The position numbers and the translations under genes are program-made. The notes under the pieces are model-generated. The model saw only the letters and a program-made list of their open reading frames with translations, was not told the DNA's origin and ran no database searches. Shown in pieces: positions 21,795 through 33,148 of a stretch of DNA of 64,000 nt. This DNA comes from Batillaria attramentaria (Eukaryota > Mollusca > Gastropoda > Batillariidae): NCBI GenBank assembly GCA_018292915.2, contig JACVVK020000005.1:5211001-5275000 (forward strand), written 5' to 3'. Each line of letters starts with the position of its first letter. Position 1 is the stretch's first letter.

Positions 21795-24700
21795 AGTGTT
21801 TCACGAACAGGGGTGTTTTCTGAAGTTCATGTAGGGGAAAGTTTCCAAATTCAACTGAGACGTTACGCTCACCGGACCTTACCAACTCTCCTGGTGACTG
21901 AACTGGTGGTGACTGGAGCTTCTGAACCGGTCACCGTGTCGCTGTCCGTCAACACTGGACCAGATAGCCAGGACATCAACTTCAAACATCATGACATGGG
22001 GTCATTAGCACTTTTTCATTTCAAACTCCTCTTCATATTGACTTGGGATAATAAAACAAACTACCGGCCCCCATAGTGTTGTGGTTAGCACTTCGGACCA
22101 TGGACCGGAAGACCCGGGTTTGAGTCCCAGCTGAGGCAAGCGGGATTTGTACCTAGGTCGTCGCCTACCCAGAGTGGGTGTGCTATGGGCCCAGTGGGGA
22201 GGCTGTTGCCACACGGCTGAGATTCACCCATTTCACAGGTGCGACTTTGGGGGTGCTTCCCTTCGTATGACGTGTGTTATGACGTGGATGATAACACAGC
22301 CGGCACCGCAGGGGCCGTAGTTCCCGGGCCTAGTTAACACCAGAATATTTATGACAGGAAGTGTGGAATACGGCCCTGTCCCGCAGTTCCAAACCACACG
22401 GTCCTCCACAGCATCATCTTACCATCATCCGCATCTCCATCATCATGCAGAATAAAAATTTCCCAAGCTTTCGACCACTCCGGGGATTCCACCCATAACC
22501 TGGGAGTAACACCACTGGAGCTGGCAAACAGTTGGGGCAGCAAAACAACAACAACATAAAACCCCATAAAAATGTGTTTAAATATGTGTGAGATTTATCC
22601 TTTTTAAAGTAAGTAGGCATTCCATTGTAAAACACACCAAGCAACAGGTACTTTTATAAAGTTTGATGGAGAAAAGTTGGGGCAGCAACAACAACAAAAA
22701 AAAGAAGTAAAAATGTGTTTAAATAAGTGTGAGATTTTTTCAGTTTTAAAGTAAATAGCCATTCCATTGTAAAACACACCAAGCAACAGGTACTTTTGTA
22801 AAGTATGATGGAGAAATTTCAAAAATGCCTTTTTGAGTGAGGTCTGGTAAGGTCATGGACACATGTGAGTCATGAAGGCCTTGCAGTTGTTTTTTTGGGG
22901 GGGAGGGGGGGGGGGTTCTGGAAAGCTGGGGCAATTTTTATTTCCATCATCCTCATCTGCATCATCATGCTGTTGTAGTTTTTATGGGCAGAATCGAAAG
23001 AAGAAGTTTGTCATGGATATGGGATGATTTTTGTCTTCTGTTGTAGATGGTTTGGCGTTATGTTGGGTGAGACCAAGCAGGCAGAGTTTCCGGAAGTGGC
23101 TCCACCAACTCGTGTTACCGTGGCTTACAGCAAGGTCCCGCCTAACATCACAGTCAGCACACCCACCCCATCCCACATGACTTTCCTGACATCCGTCAGT
23201 AACAACAGCACCAAAGCCATGGAGTACTTTAACACAGGTAAGCTTTCAGGGCCCGTATGTAAAACTTGAGGTTAATTTAACCCACGGCTACTGGCCTAAC
23301 CCAGACTAGGACAAAAGAAACCCCAAAACAAAATTAAATTTTAAAAAAGGAAGCGAAGAAAGAAAGACAAAAATCCCTCTATAACAGCATAGGCACCTTG
23401 CTGGAATGGACCCGCTTCCTGATTTAAAACAAAAAAACAATAGAAAATTTAACCCTAGAGCTAGTTTAGTTTGAGGTTAGACTCTAACCTGGGGCTAAAA
23501 CCCCTAACCTCGACTTCTACATGCGAAGCCTGGTCTTCTGCAGGTCTCGGATGCATTTATATGCCCCGAGTCCTGTGCAGAGCAGATGTCGCTGAGATGG
23601 TGAAGCATTGAGCCATTGAACCATTAATGCTCAGGTCGTGAGTTCAAATATTTGTTCACACAACCGGCACATGTCAGCTTATCTCATGCATAAGTAGAGC
23701 TCCATTGATCAGTAAGATGTCATCGTCATTGGCTACTGGTCACCATGACACGGTGACCATGACAGTGAAGTGAGAGAATGACGGATGAATGAGCGTGTGC
23801 ATGTGTGTGTTCTTGTGGCCTACTTCACCCAATTGCTTGTCTCAAAGCGCTTTGAGCAGAACACAGTATGCACACTCACATGAAACATTCTCTCACACAC
23901 CAGAGATAAACATCACAGTCACATGGTGCAAGTGGTCAGCTCAGCTGTTTAGGTTTTGGAATTTTAGAATTGCATTTATTTTGAAATTGTTTGGGCTGAA
24001 AATTTCCAAAGCAGAGGGGGAGGAAGCTGGAGTACCCGAGAGTAGACAGCTTGAATGAACAGTGCCACATACGTGGGCTAAACATTTTGATGTGCCAAGT
24101 GGGACTCAAACCCAAGCCTCTCATATTGGGGGGCAGGGTACGTTACCTCTACACCACCCTCCGCCCGATAGACTGGTACATGCAGGACTTGGTTTCCCCA
24201 TGCTGCAGGTTTGTCCAGGATGAAAAAGGGCACACTGTTTTCATCCCACGTAGCGGGCTGGAACTTGGTCTGGCGTCGTGGCAGTATCCAGCTTACAGGC
24301 AACACCTCCATGGCACTGACAACCAACGTGGCTCTGTACTACCTCTTGAGTTCCCTTCCACTGACGAATGACATCACATGGCCGTTCGTTGGACTCTCAC
24401 CAGGGGGACTGGCTCATGGAGCTTTCGAGAAGGTCTTTTACACGTTTTTCTCCTTTAAAAAAAAAATCTTTTGTAGGCTAGGCGTTTGCTTTAAGTTTTT
24501 CTGGGAAAAGTCTCGGTGTCATTCACAGAACTGGTGGGGATCAAAGAACGTTGCATGTTTCAAGAAAGTTACTAGGTTGGGTCCTTGCAAACAAATATTT
24601 AAACAAAACACATCAAAAACTTGATCAAAACCATGTAGACAGTGATGAGTGGAGAGATGAACAGACAGAAATTTCAGCTGTGCACTGCAACAGGTGTTTG

Positions 24701-26923
24701 TTTTCAGGACTATCAGGGTCATGTGTTCTGGGATCAAGACACGTGGATGTTCCCTCCCATCATGCTGCTGCACGCGAAGCTGGGTCGCATCATCGTTCGT
24801 TCTCGCCTGCGTACTCGCACGTCTGCTAGGCACAATGCTCGCCAGACAGGGTTCGAAGGTGCCAGATATGCGTGGGAGTCGGCATTCACAGGTGAAAAAT
24901 ATAAATCTGTTTTAAGGGTGGGGGGTTAGTGATGGTTGCTGGCAAGGCTCATGAATTAGAATAAAAATGACCAACACCATCTCAAAACAGCTGGACACCT
25001 TCCAGACTAAATGCCTTCGTCGAATCTGCCGTGTCTTCTGGCCAAACACTATCACCAACAACGAACTTCTTTCAGCAGCAGATCTCCAGCCCCTCATGGC
25101 AGTCAGCATGCAAAAAAAAAAGAAAAAAAAGTTGAAGATGGCTTGGTCATTTGCTGAGAATGCCGTCTAGCTGACTGCAGAGAACAGGACTCCGCAAGGG
25201 AAAAGAAGATGAGGCAGACCAAAGGAGACCTGGAGATGTACCATGGAGTGTGAGCTCGAGCTGAAGGCAAGGAACCTCTCACTGGAAACGGCGCCGAAAG
25301 TTGCAGGAATCTGACCAAAGTGGAAGGCCTTGGCTGCGGGCCGAAGGACACAAATACACAGGGCCTCAAAATGCCTGCATATTCCCTATTACATGTAGCA
25401 TCAGGCATCATAGTCACCCCCCTAAAAATTCTTCAATCTAGAAACAATTTCTACCGTGAACAGACCATTCAAAGGCACGCATCTGACAGGGGTGAAAAAA
25501 AATTTGAATGTCTCCTTTCTGCTCAGGCCTCACTGGAGTAATGCACGTCTACTTTCTGTTTAGGCCAGAGAGGCAGTTTGCACAAATCCGCGTGCCTTAC
25601 TTGTGTCCCACCTCTGCGCAAAAAGTCCCAGCTTCACTGGCAGCGTGCCTCTGTGTGTGACCGCCTGGCATGCACATTGACCTACATAGCACAAAAATCA
25701 CGCTTTTTCATGACAACAAAAATCACTACAGACTAGCACACTTGCCAAACAGGGTACCTCAAATAAACACCAAACGTGACTCCACGCTCAGTCTGTTTCT
25801 TTACGCCTGCAGCCTCATGTGCCAGAGGGCATGCGGAGCCATGAATGAATGAACCTCCAAAGAGTTCTAGGCACTGAGCATGCAGGCTAAAGAAAAACAA
25901 TGCACAATGAATAAGTACATTAAAAAAAACTGACTTACAAGATTTCAAAGATTTTATTCCTTTCTCCTCATTTGGGGTATGCAGGATTGTCAAGTAATGC
26001 ATCATACATGATTCTCATATGTACAGAATTACAAAAACACATGTAGGGAGGAAGAAATCACAACAGTCCAAACTGCACATCGCATATGTTACAAAAGAAC
26101 AAACAAAAACAATAGTGCACGTGTGTGAGGTGAAACATGTAAACATAGGTACAAACATATCTACTTGACATACTTGACGATTTTACTATTCCTAATGAAT
26201 TTTGCCAGACTTAGCAATGTTTTCTTTGGTAGTTCTAGTGACATGTACCTGCAGTACAAATACACACACACATTTAGAAACACACTCAATTCGGCATTTA
26301 AAATGTGATGTGTTTATTGACATGCAGATTTGTCATTTAACTTTCCTGTGAGTCTACAGACAAATTTCCCGTTTACTGGTCACATTTGGCTGCTAGCTCT
26401 ATTGAACAGCTTGCATTGGAGACTATCTATACTGTTTTTATATTCTTTGTGCCTTTCATTTGTTGGCTTGCTTGCTAGGGCTCGAGGTCAGCCCAAGTCG
26501 TGACACCGCTGTGTATGAGCAGCATGTGACAGGAGATGTTGCATGGATGATGCGTCAGTACCTTCAGCTGACAAAAGATGTGCACTTTTTGCGTGATGAC
26601 GGAGGATATCAGGTGCTGGCAGACATCGCTAATTTCTGGGTGTCAAGGGTCGTCTGGAACAACACAGGCTGGTACGAAATCAAAGGTGAGATGCAGTTGT
26701 TGACAGTAAAAACGTAACTGATACATTTGACAGCACAGGTTATGGCCTTTCAGGTCTGCATACAGGTAAGACAAACATACACATGCATGTATGCACATGG
26801 TGCAGATACAGTACATGTATTACACAATGAGTGGGGTCATATACACACACACACCCACAGGCACACACACAGGCACATAAAAAGTACACATGCACATGTG
26901 AATCTCTCTCTCACACACACACA

Positions 26924-26992
<69 letters not shown>

Positions 26993-29900
26993 TCTGAATG
27001 CATCTGCCTGTTTCTTCCAGTACAGGTCTCGGTTCACAATATGCTAGCAGAGCTTCATTTTGTTGTCGGACATCAGTCATAGAGTGATTGGATTTTGAAA
27101 TGTCGAATTACTTTCTTTTTTTTTTTTTTTTTTTTGCTGCCCCAACTCTTCACCAGCTTCAGGAGTATTCTTCCCAGGTCATGAGTGGAATCCTTGGAGG
27201 GCTCGGATGCTGGGACAATTTTTATGTTGCATTGTGGTGAGGATGATGGTACATGTATAATGCTGTTGAGGTCCATGTGATTTGAGACTGCATGACAGGG
27301 CCACACTCCACGCTTCCTGTCATAAATATCCCAGCATTAACCAGGCCCGGTAACTACGGCACCTGCGGTGTGGCCTGCGACCTGCGGCCATGTAATCCAC
27401 ATCATGAGATGCGTCATAACACGGGAAGCACCCTTAAAGTCACACGTGAAGTGGGTTAGTCTCGGCTGTGTGGCAACAGCCTCCCCATTGGGCCCATAGC
27501 ACACCCGCTCTGGGTAGGAGCCGACCTAGGTAGGAAAAATCCTGCTTGCCTCAGCTGGGATTCGAACCTGGTTCTCTCGATCCCTGGTTCGAAATGCTAA
27601 CCACGACACTGTGGGGGCCAGTTGGAATCATTTCTTACCTAAGTGGACCTGTGTCCTATCGTTTCTGCACCACAGTCCTATACTTTTTCAGCCAACCAGG
27701 ACATTTTCATCGGATGCAAAGCCCTGCACCTGTGAGTATATACTATCCTCCATGTTGTGCAGATGTGATGGGGCCAGACGAGTATAACTTCCCAGTCAAC
27801 AACTCTGTGTACACCAACGTGATCGCGGTACAGAGCCTGCGGTCGGCCATCTACGCTGCCAGTCTCTCTCCTGGACTTCCAGTAGAGCCGCAGTGGCGTC
27901 AGGTTGCAGCTAAGATGTTCGTGCCGTTAGATTTGGAGCAAAAATATCATCCAGAATATGAACACTACACTCGAGGTAAGTATACATTAGAATGCGTGAG
28001 TATCACTGTTTAGTGTTTGCTTGTGTAGTTTAGTTTGGAAAAGGTCTGCCATTTTGGAGAGAAAAATGGAAAAGCTGTTGAACCTGTTCACGTTCCCATG
28101 CACGTGCTCGTGCAGTTTAGTTTGAAAAGATCTGCCATTTTAGGGAGAAAACTTAAAAGCTGTTGAACCTGTGCACATTCCCATGCACATCCCCATTATC
28201 AATAGGGCGCTCGGTGGTCTAGTGGTCAAGAGACTTGTCACCAGTGTGAGAGGTCAGGGGTTCGAGTCCCACTCGGGGCAAAGAATTTTTCCTTCTCGTA
28301 TGTGGCACCAATCATTTGGGCTGATCGTCGGGGATTCTCTCCAGGTACTCCGGCTTCCTCCCCCTCTGCGTTTGAAATGTACAGCTCACAAAATTTGAAA
28401 AATAAATGCAGTTCTAAATTCCGAAACTTAAATAGCTGAGCTGACCCTTCGCACCACGTGATTGTAATGTGCTTATGTCCAGTGTGTGAGAGAATGTGTG
28501 TGATTCATGTGAGCGTGCGTGTTGGGTTCAGTTCGCGGCGCTTTGAGCCGATTCATGAAATTGGAAAAAGCGCCTATACAATACTCATTATTATTATTAC
28601 AGTATTATTATTATCAAGCACCACACTTTTCACAAAATTGCACCAATGAAACGGGCTATTTCAATCTTTGCTAAGCCAACTTCTGTTTCAGAACAGTTTT
28701 ACTCCTGAGTGGGCATGTACAATCAAAATACTCTTGTCTTGATGAATAGTGCAATACAGTGTTGTTTACACTTTGCGCGACCGGTCAAACATTCAAATTC
28801 TACAACTCTTATGCTGCTGGAGCACTGCGTTGCCTGCGTCATCGGGTACGCTCCTGTTGGCTCACTGCCAGCATTACAGATGCTGTCACTGTCCAGGTGA
28901 CTGATGTGATGATAGGTACCACGAGAACAGCTCAGATTGATCTGTGAGCATGAAAATGGTAGCGTTAATTCCTTTAAGTGAAAGAGTAAATATGTTGCAA
29001 TGTCTGGTGGGAAAAAAGGGTCCACCTACCAAAGATGTCCCACTGTATGGGTGGGGTGGTCAGCTGTTTCAGCTGCTTTTGTGAAAAAAAAAATCTACAG
29101 GATTAATAATAAGTGCCTTAATACAGGCACTTTGTCCCAATTTCTTGGCTCAAAATGCCGCAAGCCGAACACAACACACACGCACACTCGTGAATCACAT
29201 GCATTCTCAAGGGCACCGGACAATCACATGGTGCGAGTGGTCAGCTCAGCTGTTTAGGTTTCAGAATTTTATAATTCCATTTATTTTGATATTTTTCTGG
29301 ATTGAACATTTCCAAAGCAGAAGGGGGGAGCCAGGGTGGCTGAATGGTAGAGAGTTGGACTTTTAATGCTGGGGTCGTGAGTTCGTATCCCAGCTGGGGC
29401 CAAATATTTCTGCTGGCATTTTCATCGTTGCCCCGTCTTTGATATCACCCGTATGTGGTAGGAAAGGACGTTAAACCCCCAAACACCCACCCCACCCAAA
29501 GCAGAAGGAGTGGAAGTTGGACTTTCCAGAGAGAGCCCTGGTCGGCCTGAATGAACAGTGCCACGTACTTCAACTTAAAATGTCTTTGCCCCGAGTGGGA
29601 CTCGAACCCCATCGTCACACTCACAGGCGTAATCTCTGCACCACCGAGCCCCTACTTGCACCCGTCAGATTTGATACCCTCTCTCGTTTCTATATGGCGT
29701 CCTTTGTCATACATTTTGGTAGTATCAGTGTTTCCTGTAATTCGAAAATACAAGGGTCCTTGGGACCCTCTCTCTATATTTTTGAGCGTCCTTTTGTAAA
29801 TTTTGAGGGTCCAAAAGTTTGAAAGTCAAGAACTATTTGTTGTTGTTGTTGTTTACAAAAGTATTCAAGTAGGAGAGATGTATGTTAGTGGTAGCGTGTC

Positions 29901-31979
29901 AGCCATAATGAATCGGCAAGGCGAGGAACCCGCACATATACCATATAGAGCATTATGATTGGACAAAAAGTGTATGGAGAGAGCTCGTGGGTCCCAAGGA
30001 CCCTTGTATGTTCGAATCGCAGGGAACACTGCTCATATAAAGTGGAAAAGGATACATGTTGAACTCACAGAGAACCAACAAATCGACCAAATCAACTTTA
30101 TTAGCCTTGGGAACTACATCTTTTCATGTAACACAAAGGAAGCTTGGTAGTTTTATGGTAATGCGTAACAGTGCTTTTTTTTTTTTTTTCTAGGCAAGGA
30201 GGTTAAGCAGGCTGATACCATCCTGCTTGGTTTCCCCTTGGAATGGCCGATGACACGCCAGGTTCAAGCAAATGATCTGGACTACTACATGACGGTTGGT
30301 ACATTTCTAAACTACGCTGCTGTCTCCACACTCGCTGCTCAGTCACAGTTGTCTCTGTAGCTCAGATCTCGAGGCTGAGGGGTACCCATCCAGTCAAAAT
30401 TCACAGAAAAATGGCCGATGTCAGGCGAGGTTTGAGCAGATAATTTGGACAGTTGGCACGGGTCTAAATCGCACTGCTGTCCCCACATGGGCAGCCTTTT
30501 TAGTTCTTGTGTGTAGTCAGTCAGTGATGTCAGCATCATCGTTAGTGTGCTTACTCTTTCCCAGGTGACGCCGAAAGGCCCTGCCATGACATGGGGGATG
30601 TTTGCAGTGAACTGGTTGCGTATTGGAGAAAAAGCAAAAGCTGATGATGCATTCTTCAGGGGAACATACAACGTGAAGGGTCCATTTAAGGTAACATTCT
30701 GTTTTATCATCTGTTTACATTTTCACAATAATAATAATAATACATGTACTTCATACTTATAAGGCGCCCGTCTTTGAAGGACAGGCTCAGAGCGCACACA
30801 CCCACACACACACACACACCACACACACACACACACGCACGCACACACCCACACATGAACATGGACAGAGGGTCCCAGTTATCAATGGAAAGCCTGACGG
30901 AACAGGTATGTTTTGAGTTATGATTTAAAGGCTGACAGTGTGGGGACATCACGGAGGGCAGAAGGCAGCGAGTTCAAGATTGTCGGGGCGAGGTAGCTGA
31001 ACGCGCGTTCACCGGTAGTTTTCATATTACGCAGAGGAACTTTGAATTAAGAAGTTTTTCATCAGAGGATCGCAGTCTGCGGGAGGGCTGATAAGTAGAG
31101 AGGAAAAACAATAGGAGAAAAAAAATGGTTGGTACGATGGCACATGGTGTAGATGATAAATTTAGAGGAGAGTGATAGTTGAAGTCCATGCATACATGTT
31201 TGACATCCCAACAGGGAAGTCTTTGATCTCACACCGCAAGCGTCTGCCAGTGCAGACCAGAGTGGGTCTGACTTACACTGAGAGTGTGTCAGTGTGTCTG
31301 TCCAAAAACAAAAAAAACTGACTAGTAGCGCCTTGTACCAGGTGTGTGTTGCTCTGCACCTCGGTCTTGGTTTGTGGATTTGCAGTGTGGCTGTACGATG
31401 CTAGAATGGCAAGGTAATGACAGAATATGCTCTAGTACATGTATGTTTAAATTAGCTTTCAAGGAACTTGCATGCCCACACAACGGTAGCCATATTTGTT
31501 TCAAACACCTGTCTGACACTGTGTGGCCAGCTCAAACTAGCGCGGGTCCCATCAAGCGTCTAGAGCTGTTTCGATATGTGCTATATAAACTCCCATTATT
31601 ATTTTGCTTGCAGATTTGGACAGAGGATGCAGATGGTGAAGGGGCGACAAACTTTCACACGGGGATGGGCGGGTACCTGCAGTCCCTCCTGTTTGGCTAC
31701 GCTGGCTTCCAGCTCCACGACAAAGGCCTGAGTCTGAACCCCTCGTTACCCCCATCACTAAAACACGTATCACTGACTGGGGTCGACTACATGGGACACT
31801 CGTTCGACCTTTCTTATGATCACACAAACATGAACGTTACCTTGACGATGAGTAGGAGGCAGGGTGAGCTCACCTTTTATTTGGAGACAGAAAAACACAA
31901 GCACGGGCTTAAACTTGGGCAGACAGTAATGGCAGCTTGTCAGCCGTCTGTCATTCGTGTCTCCTTTGATGAAACCTAA
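19228..31979 (+). CDS. PGGHG: Protein-glucosylgalactosylhydroxylysine glucosidase-like GH65 enzyme, paralogue 1, 11 coding exons, 787 aa
   Basis: Removes glucose from the Glc-Gal-hydroxylysine disaccharide of collagen in the characterised vertebrate family (formerly ATHL1). Exons: 19228-19580, 20763-20971, 21811-22000, 23047-23237, 24209-24432, 24708-24891, 26479-26685, 27763-27975, 30194-30294, 30565-30690 and 31614-31979. The frame is continuous across all junctions. Residues 5-25 form a hydrophobic segment after a basic start (MFRKLLW), read as a signal anchor. N-glycosylation sequons follow. GH65 landmarks: WDQDTWMFP with D398, MGPDEY with E526, WTED with E670, then FHTGMGGYLQSLLFGY. Spacings of 128 and 144 match those remembered for human D301/E430/E574, so the active site looks intact. 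The start lies 17 nt after a spliced acceptor (19211). The second paralogue follows 7.8 kb downstream. Substrate could differ (other GH65 members act on trehalose or kojibiose). Confidence 0.9.
20406..20457. repeat. (GT)n microsatellite, GH65-1 intron 1
   Basis: About 26 GT units. The upstream part of this intron (about 19940-20170) is C-rich and contains a duplicated CTTCTCCACTGTG(C/T)ACCTTT block at 19951 and 20078. Confidence 0.95.
21246..21293. repeat. (CA)n microsatellite, GH65-1 intron 2
   Basis: CA runs interrupted by CG steps. Confidence 0.9.
21337..21725 (+). mobile_element. SINE family B, copy in GH65-1 intron 2
   Basis: It has a tRNA-like head (GTGTAGTCATTAGCACTTCAG, then a degenerate B box near TTTCAAATCTCAG). 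The body has GATGTAGATGATTACACAACC, TTTATGACAGGAAGTGTGG and CATGGACCTCCATAGCATCATC blocks shared with 22066-22548. It ends against a (TG)n tract at 21735-21792. Confidence 0.75.
21735..21792. repeat. (TG)n microsatellite before GH65-1 exon 3
   Basis: About 29 TG units ending 18 bp before the exon 3 acceptor (21810). Confidence 0.95.
22066..22548 (+). mobile_element. SINE family B, near full-length, in GH65-1 intron 3
   Basis: A ~480 bp tRNA-derived SINE. The head has a box-A-like GTGGTTAGCACTTCGG and a box-B-like GGTTTGAGTCCC. A long body runs to CTGGCAAACAGTTGGGGCAGC and an AAC-rich tail. It starts 65 bp after exon 3. Other copies are at 21337-21725 and, inverted, at 27137-27620 and 13722-13946. 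Confidence 0.8.
22565..22825 (+). repeat. Two-copy direct repeat, ~140 bp period, GH65-1 intron 3
   Basis: AAAAATGTGTTTAAAT begins at about 22568 and again near 22707. Each is followed by a matching CATTCCATTGTAAAACACACC and GCAACAGGTACTTTT block. The C-terminal tail of SINE B (GGGGCAGCAACAAC) recurs between the units. Confidence 0.8.
23247..23532. mobile_element. CAGGG-ended MITE, copy 1, GH65-1 intron 4
   Basis: A 286 bp element that begins CAGGGCCCGTATGTA and ends TACATGCGAAGCCTG, with related inverted termini (consensus CAGGgcCCG.ATGTAGAAGTCGAGGT). The interior is AT-rich with no coding potential. It starts 9 bp after exon 4, so it abuts the donor site. A second copy lies at 40648-40943. 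CAGGG ends recall hAT-type elements, but no clear 8 bp duplication is visible. Confidence 0.8.
23815..24175 (-). mobile_element. SINE family C, inverted copy, GH65-1 intron 4
   Basis: Reading the minus strand gives a tRNA-like head (GGTGGTGTAGAGGTAACG, then TTGAGTCCCACTTGGC) followed by the body shared with 28205-28600 (AAATAAATGCAATTCTAAAA, AGCTGAGCTGACCACTTGCA). It lies directly upstream of exon 5. Confidence 0.7.
24967..25360 (+). pseudogene. Dead LINE 3' fragment (reverse transcriptase C-terminal region)
   Basis: One frame reads TNTISKQLDTFQTKCLRRIC, then FWPNTITNNEL and KMAWSFAENAV. After a stop it continues ENRTPQGKRR, another stop, GRPKETWRCTMECELELKAR, a third stop and PKWKALAAG. These match the C-terminal block of RTE/CFDP2-like LINEs (compare GRPRNSW in the element at 8010-11301). 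The fragment also holds an expanded lysine (A-rich) run. It is 5'-truncated, decayed and of a different subfamily from the intact LINE. It lies in intron 6 of GH65-1. Confidence 0.8.
26928..26991. repeat. (CA)n microsatellite, GH65-1 intron 7
   Basis: About 30 CA units at the end of a larger CA-rich stretch from 26840. Confidence 0.95.
27137..27620 (-). mobile_element. SINE family B, inverted near full-length copy, GH65-1 intron 7
   Basis: On the minus strand it runs from a TGGCCCCCACAGTGTCGTGG head with GGTTCGAATCCC box B to GGTGAAGAGTTGGGGCAGC and then poly(A) (the T-run at 27116-27136). Same architecture as 22066-22548. Confidence 0.8.
28030..28190 (+). repeat. Two-copy direct repeat, ~80 bp unit, GH65-1 intron 8
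   Basis: GTTTAGTTTG, TCTGCCATTTT and AAAGCTGTTGAACCTGT each occur twice, ending in CCCATGCACGT and CCCATGCACATC. Confidence 0.85.
28205..28600 (+). mobile_element. SINE family C, full copy, GH65-1 intron 8
   Basis: Head GGGCGCTCGGTGGTCTAGTG with box-A-like sequence, box B GGGTTCGAGTCCC. The body has AAAAATAAATGCAGTTCTAAA and a 3' end GCGCCTATACAATACTCATT followed by ATT repeats. The long body suggests a composite or LINE-tailed SINE. Confidence 0.8.
28655..28965 (+). repeat. Dispersed repeat G, copy 2
   Basis: Has CTTTGCTAAGCCAACTT, GTGGGCATGTACAATCAAAA, TGTTTACACTTTGCGCGACC and CTCCTGTTGGCTCACTGCC blocks that recur at 32635-32967 and elsewhere. Confidence 0.65.
29130..29661 (-). mobile_element. 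SINE family C, inverted copy split by a SINE A insertion
   Basis: The two halves (29130-29324 and 29509-29661) together match the inverted family C copy at 23815-24175. The right half ends in a reverse-complement tRNA-like head, with box B GGGTTCGAGTCCCACTCGGG on the minus strand. The interruption is a family A SINE. Confidence 0.8.
29325..29495 (+). mobile_element. SINE family A nested in SINE C, with 13 bp target-site duplication
   Basis: Begins GGGGAGCCAGGGTGGCTGAA with a box-A-like TGGCTGAATGG and a box-B-like GAGTTCGTATCCC. A shared tail TTGCCCCGTCTTTGATATCA leads into CACCCACCCC. CCAAAGCAGAAGG flanks it at 29312-29324 and 29496-29508. Confidence 0.88.
30720..31090 (+). repeat. SINE-tail/CA-rich repeat region, GH65-1 intron 10
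   Basis: An ATA/AAT run is followed by AAGGCGCCCGTCTTTGAAGG (reverse-strand SINE tail style) and (CA)n at 30795-30850. A block around 30900-31080 resembles moderately repeated mollusc sequence (GATTTAAAGGCTGACAGTG, GCGCGTTCACCGG). No coding content. Confidence 0.45.
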
Positions 31980-32108
31980 GATTTGTGCAAGGCTTGTTGC
32001 TGCCGAAAGTGCGGTCATAGCAGACTGTGTGTTGCGTGGTGAAGTGTTCGAAGGGAAGCTTATATGTGCGAAGCTTGAGAGTGCAGTGTATCACCAGAGA
32101 TGTGCTGT

Positions 32109-32114
32109 AATAAA
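32109..32114 (+). promoter_or_regulatory. Candidate poly(A) signal of GH65-1
   Basis: AATAAA 130 nt after the TAA stop at 31977-31979. Confidence 0.6.
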
Positions 32115-32634
32115 CTCCACACAGTGATAACTTTTCTACGCGCTCACGAGTCTTTTGGGAGTGAAGGAGACTTTTTACACAGTCAGTATAAGAACTTGTT
32201 ACGTGAGGACTGTTCGCCGGGGTCACCGTACACCTCGGTAAGATCAGGGGCTCTTCGTACATTCTCCCACATAACATAGTGAATCTCTCACTGTATTCTC
32301 ACAGTAAGCAGTGTTTGTTCCTTTTTGTTGCATTACTGTGCAACCAAAAATGTGGTTGGGCAGAGCAGTTTAAAAAAAAGTACTGATTTTTAAAATATTC
32401 AGAAGTACCATAATTATTGTTTGTAAGTGCCTTATTTAGGTGCATATGTGCATTAAGCGTGCAGTGCTAACCAAGAAGCAAGTTCCTCACAGCAACGGTT
32501 GCCACATACACCAAGTTTGTATGCTGGTGTTGCCCGGGTGTGTGTGTGTGTGTTTTGATTTGTGGATGTGATGGGAAGATGTGGAGGCAACAGATCTATA
32601 AGAATATTCTCATCGAACTAATCGAAGTGGAACT

Positions 32635-32967
32635 TGGTCATTCCATCCTTGCTAGGCTGACTTACGTTTTGAAATAGTTTTGCTCGAGCATGTGCCTGTA
32701 CGTGCGAAATACCCTATCATGATGATTAGTACAATTCTTAATACAATACATGTACAATGTTGTTTACACTGTGCACGAGCATTTGAAGATGCAAATTCTG
32801 TGACTGTTGTTATGTATGCTAGCTAGTGGAGCGCTCAGTGTGGTCACCGTATTATTGAGTACACTTCTGTTGGCTCAGTGCTAGCATTACAGACCCTAGT
32901 ACTGTCCATGTGTGATGATAAATACATGTACCACAAGAACAGCTCGGGTGTGAACAGTTCACCCTAA
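32635..32967 (+). repeat. Dispersed repeat G, copy 3
   Basis: Matches copy 2 block by block (CCTTGCTAGGCTGACTTACG, GTTTACACTGTGCACGAGC, ACTTCTGTTGGCTCAGTGC). It is interrupted on its right by the SINE A at 32978-33148. Confidence 0.65.
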
Positions 32968-32977
32968 TTAGCTGCGA

Positions 32978-33148
32978 GGGTGGGTGGGTGTTTGGGGGTT
33001 TAACGTCCTTTTCCACCACATAGAGTGATATCAAAGATGGGGCAACGATGAAAAGCCAGCACAAATATTTGGCCCCAGCCGGGATCGAACTCACGACCCG
33101 AGCATTAGAAGTCCAACGCTCTACCATTCGACCACCCGGGCTCCCCAG
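32978..33148 (-). mobile_element. SINE family A with 10 bp target-site duplication
   Basis: On the minus strand it reads GGGGAGCCCGGGTGGTCGAA, box B GAGTTCGATCCCGGC, then a CACCCACCC tail. TTAGCTGCGA flanks it at 32968-32977 and 33149-33158. Confidence 0.88.

Noticed and set aside
28205..28280. Functional tRNA gene
   Set aside because: Box A and box B are present but the cloverleaf is imperfect and the sequence continues into a SINE body repeated elsewhere; same reasoning for the heads at 22066, 29325, 45709 and 48605.
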